Assembly (NCBI GenBank): GCA_964453205.1
Contig: CAYVRC010000004.1
Location: 1 to 64,000, forward strand
Direction of reading: 5' to 3'
Source: Crateriforma sp964453205
GTDB lineage: Bacteria > Planctomycetota > Planctomycetia > Pirellulales > Pirellulaceae
Length of the DNA stretch: 64,000 bases
Positions 36,379-47,387 of the stretch are shown here, piece by piece. How positions within the stretch are numbered: position 1 is the stretch's first letter; each line of letters opens with the position of its first letter. The notes under the pieces were generated by a model, which was not told the origin of the DNA, did not search any database, and saw only the letters and a list, made by a program, of their open reading frames with translations. Position numbers and translations under genes: made by a program.

Positions 36379-39300
36379 TTAAAGCGGCCAAAGCATGACT
36401 CGGCCGTCGCGACCGGCGGTCATGATCGAACGCGTCGTGCCGGCCGCGTCGACCGCCGTTACCCCATCCCCGTGCCGGCGAATCTCCAACAGTTCGCGGC
36501 CGGTGGGCAGGCCGGACGGATTCGATGGTCGCGACGGGGCATCGGCCAGACGCGGGTCCCACACGCGTACCGACCGGTCGTCACTGGCGGTCAACAGTCG
36601 CAGCGTCGCGTCGTCGTTTCCGTGCAAACCAAGTCTTTGATCGCTTCGGCGTGACCGCGAAACAAAATCGGTTCGGGCGGATCGCGCTGACCAAAAACAT
36701 CGTCGACGTTCCAGACTCTGGCCAAGCGATCGTCGCCGCCGCAGGCCACCCAGCGGCCGTCGGGCGAGAAACGCGCCACGTTGATCGATCCGCTTCGTGG
36801 GTCGGACATCAAGACCGCCGATCGACCCGACCGCATGTGATGCACTCGAACGTCGCCCAGATCGGTCGACCAAAGCAATCGATCGCCGGAGGGTGAGAAA
36901 GACAGACAGAGCGATCGGCCGGTCGCGCGATTCGGCACGTCGGGGCGTCGAAGGTCGCGACCGCCTCGGAATCGCCCGGATCTTGCGTCGAACGTCCACA
37001 AGCGGACCCGGCCGTCGTCGCCGCCGGTCGCCAAGCGATAGGTGTCGTCCTTGTTTTCGGGCGTCGACCGTGGGACGAAAGCGATCCCGCGGACGGCGCC
37101 TTCATGGGGCGTTTCCAACTTGCCGATCGCGACGCCGGTTTTCCAATCCCACACCTTGACGCTACGACTGGCCGTCATCACGAAACGTCCGTCCGGTGAG
37201 AATTCGGCTCGCGTGACCGCGCCGTGGGTGCGATAGCTTGTTTCGTGCGTCATCGTTTCGGTGTTCCAGCGGAACGCGGCACTGCCGTGCAAGGTGATCA
37301 AAGCGTCGTCGCCCAGCGGAACGGCGTGACTGATGTCACCGATCTTGGACGGCAATTCGAAGCGGCTGATTCGTTTCGCCGATTCCAAGTCGTCCGCGAC
37401 CTTCCAGCGTTCGACTCGGCCGCGACCATCGCCTGGTGGGACGATCGCGACGGCGAACTGTTTCGACGTGGCTTCCCATTGTCCCGACACGATACCCGGT
37501 CGTCCGCCGGCCCGGCTGCGTGACTGGCGTTTCCAAGTCAGCGTCGCCAACGTCCGGGATCGCTCCGTCGTCAAGTCCCACAGCGTGGCCCGAGCCACCG
37601 TGTCGGCGATCTTTTGTAACTCGGCGATGGTCACGGCGAACCGCCCGTCGGGCGACAGCGACACCGTCGTCACAAAGCCGTCATGATCCAGACGTCGCGT
37701 GATCGTGCCGGTGTTGACATCGAGTCGGCTCAGACGCTGATCATCCGCGGCGATCCAAACGCCGGAGCCGTCGCTGTCAAAGGCCACGTCGTTGATGCGG
37801 GTTCCCAACCGGTCGTCGATCGGCTTGCCGATCATGCGGCCGGTCGTCGTGTCCCACAAGATCACTCGCCCGGCGCGATCGGCGGTCGCAACGACTCGTT
37901 TGTCCGGTGCGATCGCAACGGCGGCCAGGGCTTCCTCGTGACCGGCCCACTCGTGCAAGCGTTTGGCCGTGACGTTGCCCGAGCCGCCGAGCGTCCAAGC
38001 CACCGCGCGAAGGTCCGGGTCGTTCGCTCCGGTCACCAACAAACGGCCGTCACGAGAAACCGCCAGCGTGTTGTTCAGCCCCGTGCGGACCGCCGTCCCC
38101 AGTTCCGTGCCACGTTCGAGACTCCAAATCCGCACGACGGCATCGCCGCCACCGACCAGCAAACGACGGCCCGTCACGTCGACGGCCATCGAAAGGGCGC
38201 GAAAGCTGGTGCCTTCGTCCAGCAGAGCTTCGCCGATCCGATCGGTTCCCGGTTTCGGTGATCCCTCGTCGGCGTCGGCGTCGAGTTCCGCCACCGTTTC
38301 GAAACTCAGCGTCCGCGGATCGATCGACAAGACTTTCGCGGTGCGGTCACGGCTGGCGGTGACCAGCATGTCCCCGGCGGGTGAAAACCTGGCCGACCAA
38401 ATCTCGTCGTCATGCACGCGGGCGTCTCGTGCGGCGGCCCGATGCGATTCGGATTCGTTTGATTCGGCGATGCCGCCGGCCCGTGACGACGTCGAAACCC
38501 AACGGTGACGTGGCGTTGCCGCCGGCCGATGGGCTTGGGGTTCCTCGGCGGCCGTGTCCCACAGACGTAGCGATTCGTCCTGGGCGGCCGACAGAACCGT
38601 CTCGGTCGACGCGGCGACAAAGTTTGCCTGGACGACCGCGCCGCCGTGGCCACGAAGTTTCCGAACCAAGCGATCCGTGTCGTCCGTTCGTCCCTCGGGC
38701 GACAACCGCCACAGCTTGATCAGATAGTCGTCACCACAACTGAGCAGACCGGTTCCGTCGGCCGACAATTGCAAGCGACGCACCGAATCGTCGTGCGCGG
38801 CGGCCTTGGATAAGGAAGGATCGACCAACGAAACGAAGGCTTGGCGATCCGATGCCGGGTCAGAGACCGAGCGTTGCTGTTCGGTTCGCGCGCGGTCCAC
38901 TGCACCGGAGATCAAGCGTTCCAAGTTTTGGCTTTCGGCGACTTCGGTCGACCACTTCAGCACCTGGCCTGACGCGTCACCGGAGACGACGAAGGTCCCA
39001 TCGGGCGCGAGGGCCAGCGACGTCACCGGCGCGTCGTGCCGGGTGAACGCGCCCCTTCGCCGGGCTTGTCGATCGGAACCGTCGAGGGACCAAAGCACGA
39101 CTCGCCCCATCGATTTGTCGGCGACCGCCGAGGCAATGGTCAAGTTCGCACCTGGGCCGGCCACGGCGACGCCGACCACCGGAGCGATGTGCCACATCAC
39201 CGCTTCGCTTTGCCGCGATGCCACGTCCCAAACCCGGACGGTCTTGTCGCGGGACGCCGAAACGATGCGGTCTTCGCCCGCGTACTGCAAACCGGTGATC

Positions 39301-42033
39301 CTTTCCTGATGTCCCGACAGTGTTTTCGTTTTGGCGGGCCGACCGTCTTGCCAGTCCCAGACTTGGACATCCCCCAGGGCCGTGCCCACCAAGAACTGTC
39401 GCCCGTCGCCGCGGATGACCGACGCGGTCGCCGTGTCGCCGCGGGGCAGCTCGATCGCGTCGCCCGGCGAAATTCGTTGTTCCGAAGTCAAAACGATCGG
39501 CAGCAGTCGGCCATCGGTCAAATCGACCACGCCGCGGTCTCCGCCGCCGGAAAGTGACAAACCGCCGGGAACGCCGGGCAAGTCGATCGTCTGTTTGGCT
39601 TGGTTGGCGACGGCGGACAGCCATTTCAGTTCCAAGGGAATGGCTTCACCGGTCCGCTCGGCGATCAATTCGTCGATGATGCGTCGGGCTTCCTCGAACT
39701 CATTCTGTTCGATGCGGGCCTTGGCCAAACCGATCCGCGAAACGTAAGCCTCGTATTCGGCTTTTCGCTGCGCCACGCGGGCTTCCTCGGCGTTCTGTTG
39801 GGCGCGAAGTCGTTGCCGTTCGGCTTGCCGGGCGTTTTCATTGGCGGTGTCTTCGTTCTTGATCGCCAGCTTCAGGTTTTCGGCGGCCTTTTGTTCGCTG
39901 ACGATGGCCTTGTTCTCGCTTTCGCGGGCTTCCCTTTCGCTTCGGCGGGCACGCTCGGCGCTGGCAATCGCATCTCGTTCGCTGGCGACGGCACGCTGCT
40001 CGTTGGCAAAGGCCTGTTCCTTGGCGGCGTCGGCGACGGCCCGCTGGGCTTCGGCTCTGGCGTAGTTCTGTTCGGCGCGGGCGGCTTCCTGGCGTGCCAA
40101 ATCCGCGTTCTCGCGAGCCTTGTTTCGTTGATCGTTGATGATCAACAAGCCGGCGGTGCCGCCGACGAAGATGAAGGCCGCCAGGGCCGCCGCGGTTTTC
40201 TTGAGCAAGCCGAAACGCGATTCACGAAGCTGACGCATTCGTATCGCTTCGGTCAAACGATCGGCGACTTCGGCTTGCCGCGGGTCGTCGCGATCCAACA
40301 GCGACAACCCCAAGTCGAAATCACCGTTCGCGTAAGCGGCTTCGGCGTGTGCCCATTTCGCCGCGACCAGACCCTCTGTCGCCGGCGTGTTGCCGCTCCA
40401 AAGGTTGATCGCTTCCTCGAAACCGAATTCCGCCCGCGCGAACGTCGCGTACGACAGCGTTTCTTGCGCGGACCGCAGATCTTCCTGCGCGCGGGTCGTC
40501 AAGGCGATGCTCTCGGCGTGCGATCGGTACTGACGGATCGCCGTCTGAAAGCTGGGGACGTCTTGGTATCGATCCGCGGGATCGCTCGCCATCGCGGTCA
40601 GCGCGATGTCCATCAGCTCGCCTTCGTGGCGAGCATCGAACGCGCGGATCTGGTTGTGGGCGACCGCGCGGAGACATTCGCTGACGTTCGCCGCGTCGTG
40701 CGGCGGCTTGCCGGTGATGATCATGAACAGCGTCGCGCCCAACAGATAAATGTCCGACGCCGTGCCGACACGTTCCAAAGGCCCTGTCGCCATCTCCGGT
40801 GCCATGAACGACGGCGTCCCGCCCAAACCTCGTGCCGGCGTGATCGAATCCAGTTTTTCGAACTCCGGTTTAGCCAGTGCCAGTCCCCAGTCCATCACCA
40901 TGACGACGCCGAAGTCGCCCAGCATGATGTTTTCGGGTTTGATGTCCCGGTGGATCACCCCGCGGGTGTGTGCAAAGCCGATCGCGTCAGCCGCCTTCAA
41001 CAAGATCTCCAGATTTTCGTCCCGTGATTTCTCACCAATCACATCCGACCAAGGCGTCCCGATGACCCGCTTCATCGCATAGAACAGCGTGCTGTCACCG
41101 GTCGTCGCGACGTCGTGAATGGGAACGATGTTGGGATGGTCCAAGTCGCCCGTGACGACCGCTTCGGACAAGAACTGTTGGCGCCGGTTGTCCTCGACTT
41201 GTTTCAGTTTGCCTTGTTTGCGAAGCATTTCCTGTTTGGATCGCGGCATCGGCCGGATCACTTTCACCGCGATCAAGCGATCCAGCGACGCTTGGCGGGC
41301 GACGAAAACGTTGCCCATGCCGCCTTTGCCCAGCAACCGCACCAATCGATAGTCGACCGGCGCGGTGGATTCCTCCATCGGGGTGCTGACCGTCCGGCTG
41401 CGGAGCCGCAGTTTGGGTTCATGGATCGAACGTTCGATCGCCGGCTTGTCATGAGTCGGTTCGGCCGCGCTCAGGAACTGGGATGCGATTTCATCCCATC
41501 CTTTCTGTTCCTCTTCGCTCAGTTCGCGTGGATTGATCGTTTGCGAGATGTTGGAATCGTCGAGCGCGGCTTTCGTCTTCTTGGCATCGGTCGGATGATC
41601 GCCGACCAGGGAATCCAACGTCGCTTGCAGCGATTCTTCCGGCCCGGTCTCGTCCACACCGACGGTGGAATCCATCGCAACGGGTTCGTCGATGGTCTTG
41701 TCCGGATCGTTCTCCGCGGACGGTCGATCGAGACCGACACCGCCGCCAGGGTCGATCGTGGCTTCAAGGTCGACCGTGGCGTCAGGGTCGATCGTGGCGT
41801 CAGGGTCGGCCGCCACGTCTTGTCCGGCATCCGCGTCGGGTTGCTTAGCCGGTGATTCNNNNNNNNNNGAGGTCCGGTGGCGCCACGTCCCGGGTCTCGT
41901 CGAGAGGAACGGTCGCTCCCAGATCGATCGTGTCGTCCAGTTCGCCCTGCGAATCCTCGAGGGTCGCATCCAGATCCGGCGACGGTTCTTTGTCGGGCTT
42001 GTCGGGAATCGAATCGGGGTCACGGTCGGACAT
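36379..42033 (-). CDS. membrane Ser/Thr protein kinase with about 20 WD40 blades (interrupted by gap and frameshift)
   Basis: About 1880 residues if two defects are repaired. Start ATG 42033 (MSDRDPDSIPDKPDKEPSPD). An acidic Thr-rich N-terminal tail contains the N gap. The kinase domain shows LLGKGGMGNVFVARQ, IAVKVI, GVIHRDIKPENIML and MDWGLA (DWG instead of DFG), roughly 41350-40530. A transmembrane helix (AAALAAFIFVGGTAGLLII), an Ala/Glu/Arg coiled coil, then about 20 WD-type blades follow (for example KTVRVWDVASR, GRVILWDTTTG, SVKVWDWKTG). At 36617-36619 the frame must shift by one to continue blades RSVRVWDPR and GRVMLWPL, ending at 36379, 9 nt from the convergent M50 stop. A cytosolic kinase with a periplasmic propeller sensor is the known layout. 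Without a frame correction the frame ends at 36591. Confidence 0.88.
36617..36619 (-). other. probable 1-nt deletion (frameshift) in the WD40 kinase
   Basis: On the minus strand the read GGAAACGACGACGCG breaks the frame after DLVCTE. Adding one A to the AAA run (TTT on plus) gives CTENDDATLRLLTASDD and restores two further WD blades that end 9 nt from the next gene. A short homopolymer suggests a sequencing error, but a true mutation cannot be excluded. Confidence 0.75.
41748..41819. repeat. four imperfect 18-bp tandem repeats in the kinase N terminus
   Basis: Units at 41748, 41766, 41784 and 41802 (type AGGGTCGATCGTGGCGTC) differ by a few bases, the last one most. They encode the repeated residues DPDATIDPDATVDLEATI on the minus strand. 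The repeats lie 40 bp from the N gap and may have caused the assembly break. Confidence 0.8.
41859..41868. other. assembly gap (10 N)
   Basis: Ten N interrupt the kinase N-terminal tail. Coding frames on both sides abut the gap at exact codon boundaries (…APPDL before, ESPAK… after on the minus strand) but are out of frame with ten bases. A true gap of zero or a multiple of three bases would rejoin them, so ten is probably a scaffolder placeholder. Confidence 0.9.
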
Positions 42034-42092
42034 CGGAAAAGCAAGACAAAAAAGGAGGGAAGCTGGGGCGGCACGGGCGAGCCGAATCGTGC

Positions 42093-45000
42093 CTAGGAAA
42101 CGGCTTGTAACAGATGGACTTTCCGCAAAAATCGACCCGCTCGGGACAGCGGTCGGTTGACCGACCCTTCGGGAACGGCATCGGTATCCGCTTCATCGGT
42201 CGGGTCTTCGCTCGGTTCGACCGCCGAATCGTCCCCTGCTTCATCGGCGTCGATCGGGATCAGCCTCAGCGTCCCGCCGTCCAAGTCGTCGTCCAGGATC
42301 ACGGCTTTACCGTCACGCAGATCGACTCGCAAAATCGAACGTTGGTCTCCGTCGCCGATGACGTATTCGATCTCGTAAGCTCCGTCGGGAAGACCTGCGA
42401 ACACGCGGCTCAGTTTTTCACCGCTCAGAATGTCCTCGGGCAGCCGGATCGGTTCGACCAGGTCGTCGGCCCCCGGATCGGGCGACAAGGCTCGGAGCTG
42501 GAAGAATTCTTGTCGGATCGACGTGGACGAAGACGGGCCGTCCGTCGACGAAAATCCCGCGTCGATCACGAACGTCGTTCCGGTCAGGCGAATCGGGGCG
42601 GGCAATTCCGGCGGTTCGGGAATCACATCGCGAACCGGAAAGAACGCCACCGGCACATCGACACGAGGAATCACAAACAAGGCGGTGCCGTTTTCGAAAA
42701 TCGGCCCCGCCGGGCTTGACGTCAGCGGGTTGTCCGTCGACGTCACCAAGCGTCCGGCGATGGTTTCGCTCGGCCGATCGACTTGAAAGATCTGGTCGGC
42801 TTGAATCACGATCGACTCATGGTGGGCGACCGCAAACTTCACCGCCAGCGGATCGGTCGCGCTACGACGACCGTTCAACGTGCTGTTCACGATGTCCACT
42901 TCGGTATAGACGTGCGGGACATCGATGGTTGTCATGTCACCGGGCAAGTTGTCGATGCGTTGAAACCGATTCGTCGGTGCGCCCCAGTCGATGAACAGGC
43001 TGAATCCGTTTTCACCTTCCGTTCCGATGTCGACCGAGAAGACGCCTCGGGCATCGTTCTCGGCGAACTGCGACAACGTGTTCGTCCGAACCGATTCGAA
43101 ATCATAAAAGGCGTCGGTGTCGTCGACCCCTTCGCCCGGACGCCCGAAGAGATTCGACGCGATGTCCGCGGCCGGTCGCGGCGTGAACTCCCTCGCGATG
43201 CCGACGCCGTCGCCCGTGTTGATCTCAAAGCCTTCGCCGATCGAAACGACTTCGGCCATGATCGTCACCGCGCCCGGCCCGCTTCGGCTCGCTTGCAACT
43301 GAACGAAATCGCCGACCAGCCAACGACCGGCCGCCGACATCATGATCTGTCCACGCCCGCCGCCGGCGATGATTTCAGGGTCGTCGCGGCGTCGGGCACC
43401 GTCGTTCGTCGGATCGGAATCGTTGATCGAAATGTTCCGACTCGCCGAAATTTCGATGCGGCCGTCAAAAGTCGATACGACCACCGCGTCGTCATCGCCG
43501 TCGGAGGCGGCCAGTTCGATGTTGCCTTGTTCGACAATGATCAGGTCGCCGAATCCCGTCACCCGCGCATCGAGATCATTGACCTGCGTGGTCAGCCGAA
43601 CCGCCACGTCGCCATCGCGGACTTCCCCGGCGGCCCGCAACACCAAGTCATCGGCGACGACGGTTTTCGTGTCACCCACGTCGGTGTCCGTGATGTCGTC
43701 GGCCGAAACCAAATGCACGTCGGCACCATTGCGGGCGTGAATCTGACCGATCCGCAAGTCACCGCCCGCGAGCGTCGTCAAGTGAATGTCGCGATGCTCG
43801 CCGACACCCGCCAAGTCATCGATGCCGAGGGGGTTGTTCGAAACGACTCGGCTTGCGATCAGCGTGCCCGCGGTGGTGACGTCGATCTTTCCGTCGAAGG
43901 TCTCCAGGGAGACCGCTTCGATCGAATCCAAGGCGTGAAGGAAGACGTCGCCGCGCCGTCGGACCGTCGAGGTGATGCCCTCGGCTAGCACCTCCAAAGC
44001 ATCGCCGACGCCGATGCCGCCTTCCGCGTCGATCACGATGCCGCCCCCGGCAGCCGAAAGATCGACGTCGGTGTCGTCCCCGTCGATGATTCGGCCGGCC
44101 CGGCTGATGATCGTGATCGCGTCGGTTTCGCCGGAACCACTTTGCACCGACGCCAGTTCGATGTCACCGAGTGCGTCGATCCGTACGCGTCCGTCGTCGG
44201 ATCGAATCACGCTTCCCGGTTGCATGACGATGCCGCCCTGATCGCTGATCAGCTCCAGGTCACCGCCGGCGATGAAATTCTGGCCGATCGTCAGGGTCTG
44301 AGCCCCCAGTTGGGTCACGCGGCTGACGCCGGATCCGGCGAACAGATTCTCCACCGTCGTGTGGCTGTCGCCGGACAGATTGATGATCACGTCGCCGGAG
44401 AACGCCGAGGCGTCCAAGGTCTCCACGCGATCGAGTTCCAACGGTTGCCGGTTGCCGATTCCGCTGGCCGCCCGCAGCACCACGTCGCTCGCCCGGATGT
44501 CGTTTCGCGTGTCCGGATCGGCATCGTTGATCGATTCGGCTTGTAAAAAGATCTTCGATCCGGCGGCCCGGATGACACCGACCGACAAGTCGTCCAAGGT
44601 CGTCAAAGCCACGTCGCCGAAAGTGTCGATCTCGTCGACGTGATTGAATCGGTTGGCGGAATTCGTCAGCTCGATTTCCCCGCGACCGAACAAGGTGACC
44701 CGGTCGGCGTGGATCGCGGTTCCCGCGGCTTGACGAATCTCGCCGATGACGGGAACGGTGGCGGTTCCCAGTTGAACCGATCCGTCCGCGGCGTTCAGAT
44801 CGCCGAGCACGACGGCGTTGGCGTCTTCGATGAAGATCGCGCGGCCGGGCGAAGCCGAACGGAGCACGGAATTCGTCAGATCCAACGCGCCCCCCATCGC
44901 ATCGACCGTGACGCCGGCGGCCGTTGCATGCACTTGCACCGGAGCGACGATCGATCGGCCTGTCAGGAGCACCGCCTCGGCCGTGACATCACCCGTCACC

Positions 45001-46295
45001 GACAGTCGATCGCCTCGCAAGTTCACAAAGCCGTCCAGGTCGATCGTCTGTCCGACGATCAAAGCGTCGCCGGCGACGGCGTCCAGATCCAGCGGGCCGG
45101 TCACGGCGCCGCCCAACCTTAGGTCGTGCCGGGCTTGCAACGAAAGCTGCCCGGCCGTGTCGGTGCCGACGATCGAATCGCCCAGTTCAAGGGATGCCGC
45201 CGAGCCGATGGAAACCGCTTCATCGATCGTCACCGGCGAAGCGATCCGCACGTCGCCGACGGTGGTGTGGATCTCCGTGCCGGCCAACGTCAGGGAATTC
45301 GACTGTAAATCGATCGACCCGGCCGTGACGTCCGATTCGATCGTCACTTCGCCGACGGTGTCGCCGACGTGGAGATCCCCGTCGATTCGAAAATGGGTGC
45401 CGAGCCACTGAACCTGACGGCCGCCGTCGACGGTGACTTGTTCGACGCGAAAACCGGCCGAAACGTCGGCGTCGCCCAGCGTCAACGAGGCGTCGGTACC
45501 GAGTTCAACGCCAAGGCTGTGACCGGTTCCGCTTGACGAAAGGGTCGCACCGGCGAAATCGATCGCGGCGTCGTCCGCGTCGACGATGACGTCACCGGAA
45601 AGGGTCAACGAGCCGACAACGTTTAGACTTCCCCCGCCCAAGCGGATCGTCGTGACACCGGTCGCGAGGCCGACCGACACGTTTCCTTGCAACTCGACGG
45701 TGTCGTTGCTGATGTCGAAATCGCCCGAGCGGCCCACCAAGACGATCGTTTCGGACTGCACGAACAGGCCGTCGCTGTGCCCGCTGGCGCCCAGCGGGTT
45801 GGAGAGCACGACGCGGTCATCCCCCGCCGAATCGACCAACTCGATGTCCAAACCGTCGACGCGTTGCACGTCGGCGAGATCGTCGCCCGCACCCAAATCG
45901 ATCCGCAAACGACCGGCGGTGACCGCATCGGTGGCGACCGAATCGGCAAAGATCGGATCGCCGCCGGCGTCCAGGCCGACGCGAATCGGGATCGCCCTTG
46001 CCGAGCCGTCCAGCAACTGAATTCGATCCGTCGAGGGCTGGCTGACTTGGACAAAATCGTCGGTCGCGTCGCCGGTGAGCAAAAGCTCGCCGATCGCCGT
46101 CAACTCCGCCGTCGCGTTGAGCACCAGTCGCCTTTCCAAGCCCCGCACGCGGGGAACCCACGGCGACAAAGCCCGGACAGGTCGGTCGGATCCGCGGTCC
46201 TTGTGCATCACCCGACCGACCGTCGATGACGTCCATCGCCGGGGCCAGCGAATTCGCTTGGCACGCTGGACGGGACGGAGACGACGGGGAAGCAT
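42093..46295 (-). CDS. giant LEPR-XLL-type surface protein with FHA-like beta-helix
   Basis: About 1400 residues from ATG 46295 (a shorter start at 46208, MHKDRG, is equally possible; the frame is open to 46976 but runs into the divergent gene). A very basic N terminus leads to GLERRLVLNATAELTA, the planctomycete LEPR-XLL export-type motif. The body (about residues 60-950) is made of short beta-strand repeats rich in G, D, V, T and L (GDVTAEAVLLTGRSIVAPV, GNLELTNS-like units) typical of filamentous-haemagglutinin-like right-handed beta-helices. The last about 350 residues contain separate beta-sandwich-like segments and an acidic tail. Very few Cys. It is probably secreted or surface-displayed. 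It ends 59 nt before the kinase start, so the two may share a transcript. Confidence 0.8.
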   Translation of the reverse strand: MLPRRLRPVQRAKRIRWPRRWTSSTVGRVMHKDRGSDRPVRALSPWVPRVRGLERRLVLNATAELTAIGELLLTGDATDDFVQVSQPSTDRIQLLDGSARAIPIRVGLDAGGDPIFADSVATDAVTAGRLRIDLGAGDDLADVQRVDGLDIELVDSAGDDRVVLSNPLGASGHSDGLFVQSETIVLVGRSGDFDISNDTVELQGNVSVGLATGVTTIRLGGGSLNVVGSLTLSGDVIVDADDAAIDFAGATLSSSGTGHSLGVELGTDASLTLGDADVSAGFRVEQVTVDGGRQVQWLGTHFRIDGDLHVGDTVGEVTIESDVTAGSIDLQSNSLTLAGTEIHTTVGDVRIASPVTIDEAVSIGSAASLELGDSIVGTDTAGQLSLQARHDLRLGGAVTGPLDLDAVAGDALIVGQTIDLDGFVNLRGDRLSVTGDVTAEAVLLTGRSIVAPVQVHATAAGVTVDAMGGALDLTNSVLRSASPGRAIFIEDANAVVLGDLNAADGSVQLGTATVPVIGEIRQAAGTAIHADRVTLFGRGEIELTNSANRFNHVDEIDTFGDVALTTLDDLSVGVIRAAGSKIFLQAESINDADPDTRNDIRASDVVLRAASGIGNRQPLELDRVETLDASAFSGDVIINLSGDSHTTVENLFAGSGVSRVTQLGAQTLTIGQNFIAGGDLELISDQGGIVMQPGSVIRSDDGRVRIDALGDIELASVQSGSGETDAITIISRAGRIIDGDDTDVDLSAAGGGIVIDAEGGIGVGDALEVLAEGITSTVRRRGDVFLHALDSIEAVSLETFDGKIDVTTAGTLIASRVVSNNPLGIDDLAGVGEHRDIHLTTLAGGDLRIGQIHARNGADVHLVSADDITDTDVGDTKTVVADDLVLRAAGEVRDGDVAVRLTTQVNDLDARVTGFGDLIIVEQGNIELAASDGDDDAVVVSTFDGRIEISASRNISINDSDPTNDGARRRDDPEIIAGGGRGQIMMSAAGRWLVGDFVQLQASRSGPGAVTIMAEVVSIGEGFEINTGDGVGIAREFTPRPAADIASNLFGRPGEGVDDTDAFYDFESVRTNTLSQFAENDARGVFSVDIGTEGENGFSLFIDWGAPTNRFQRIDNLPGDMTTIDVPHVYTEVDIVNSTLNGRRSATDPLAVKFAVAHHESIVIQADQIFQVDRPSETIAGRLVTSTDNPLTSSPAGPIFENGTALFVIPRVDVPVAFFPVRDVIPEPPELPAPIRLTGTTFVIDAGFSSTDGPSSSTSIRQEFFQLRALSPDPGADDLVEPIRLPEDILSGEKLSRVFAGLPDGAYEIEYVIGDGDQRSILRVDLRDGKAVILDDDLDGGTLRLIPIDADEAGDDSAVEPSEDPTDEADTDAVPEGSVNRPLSRAGRFLRKVHLLQAVS

Positions 46296-46557
46296 GGATT
46301 CGACGCGGAACGGGTGGTCGTGGTGGACGGCCGGACACGACAAATGTGGACGAACCGATCCGTCATCGTAATCACCGTGCCAAGTTCCGGCGAATCTCCC
46401 GGTCGCTGCGACGGACAACCACGAAAGCTTGGCAAAGATTGCCGATTGTTCTGGTCCCGCGTGCTTTGACGGCTGGAGCGGTCGTGCTGGCGAAAGCCGA
46501 AGCGTCCGGACGATGAGTCCGGAAACCCGACCCCGGCCCGCCCTTGATGAGTGTCCG

Positions 46558-47322
46558 ATGCGATTTCCGTGCCTGCCGATACGACGGCTCTTGCCGGCCG
46601 ACACGAGACTGTTTTCGCCCTCAAGCGCCGTGACACGCCCGGCACGTCGCCGGCGGCTGGGCCGTTGCCGGGGCCTGGTGCGGACGGTCGGCCTCGCGGC
46701 GGCCTCCTTGCTGATCGCGAGCGGCACCACTTGGTCGCAACAGGCACCCGTCGACGCGGCGACCATCCGGCCGGTCCGGTTGGAGCCCTGGGTGTTCGAC
46801 CAGGACCGCGACGACGACGACCTCGAAACGCAAGCCCGACAGCGACTGGCCGAGCGTCTGGCGGAGCTCCGCAAACCGGTTTCACAGATCCGTTTGACGT
46901 CCGCCGAGATGACCCGGGATGTTCCGACGGACTTGGCAAGCCGAACGTTGCGGCTGGAAGCGGCGGTCCTGGTCACCAGCAGCGATTTTCCGACGCCCGT
47001 TGCGTCACGGGTCCACGGGCCGATGTTTCATCAACCTTTGTACTACGAAGAATTGAACTCGGAACGGTGCGGCGCGAGTCATGGTTATTCCCAGAACCTC
47101 GTGTCGTCTTGGTGGTTCGTCTTCAACACCGCCGTGCTGCCGTATCGTCTGGCGACCCGACCGCACTGCCGGTGCGTCCCGGCCGGCGGGGACTGTCCGG
47201 CGTGCCACCAGTACCCCACGCCCATCGAACCGCTGCCACGAAATCAAGACGGTCGCCTGCCATGCCGTGGGATCGCCGCGGAAGCCGCCGTCGCCGGGTT
47301 CACGTTTCTGTTGCTGCTTTGA
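46558..47322 (+). CDS. secreted planctomycete-type conserved protein
   Basis: A 254-residue protein. The signal sequence (RGLVRTVGLAAASLLIASG) ends near WSQ. The mature part has a charged segment (QDRDDDDLETQARQRLAERL) and a C-terminal motif GPMFHQPLYYEELNSERCG followed by FVFNTAVLPYRLATRP and a Cys-rich end (CRCVPAGGDCPACHQYP). The 'FHQPLYYEE.N.ERCG' block is a pattern I associate with uncharacterised secreted planctomycete proteins. The start is uncertain: ATG 46513, ATG 46558 or GTG 46630, the last giving the most ordinary signal-peptide length. It is divergent from the giant surface protein. Confidence 0.65.
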   Translation: MRFPCLPIRRLLPADTRLFSPSSAVTRPARRRRLGRCRGLVRTVGLAAASLLIASGTTWSQQAPVDAATIRPVRLEPWVFDQDRDDDDLETQARQRLAERLAELRKPVSQIRLTSAEMTRDVPTDLASRTLRLEAAVLVTSSDFPTPVASRVHGPMFHQPLYYEELNSERCGASHGYSQNLVSSWWFVFNTAVLPYRLATRPHCRCVPAGGDCPACHQYPTPIEPLPRNQDGRLPCRGIAAEAAVAGFTFLLLL

Positions 47323-47387
47323 CCCGAACTGCTAGGATGAACCCGCGCCGGTCGCCCGTGTCCGTTCATCCTTCCCCACCATGCTCG

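Noticed and set aside
39600..41027. 475-codon plus-strand open frame
   Set aside because: It is antisense to the kinase and coiled-coil region; no motif.
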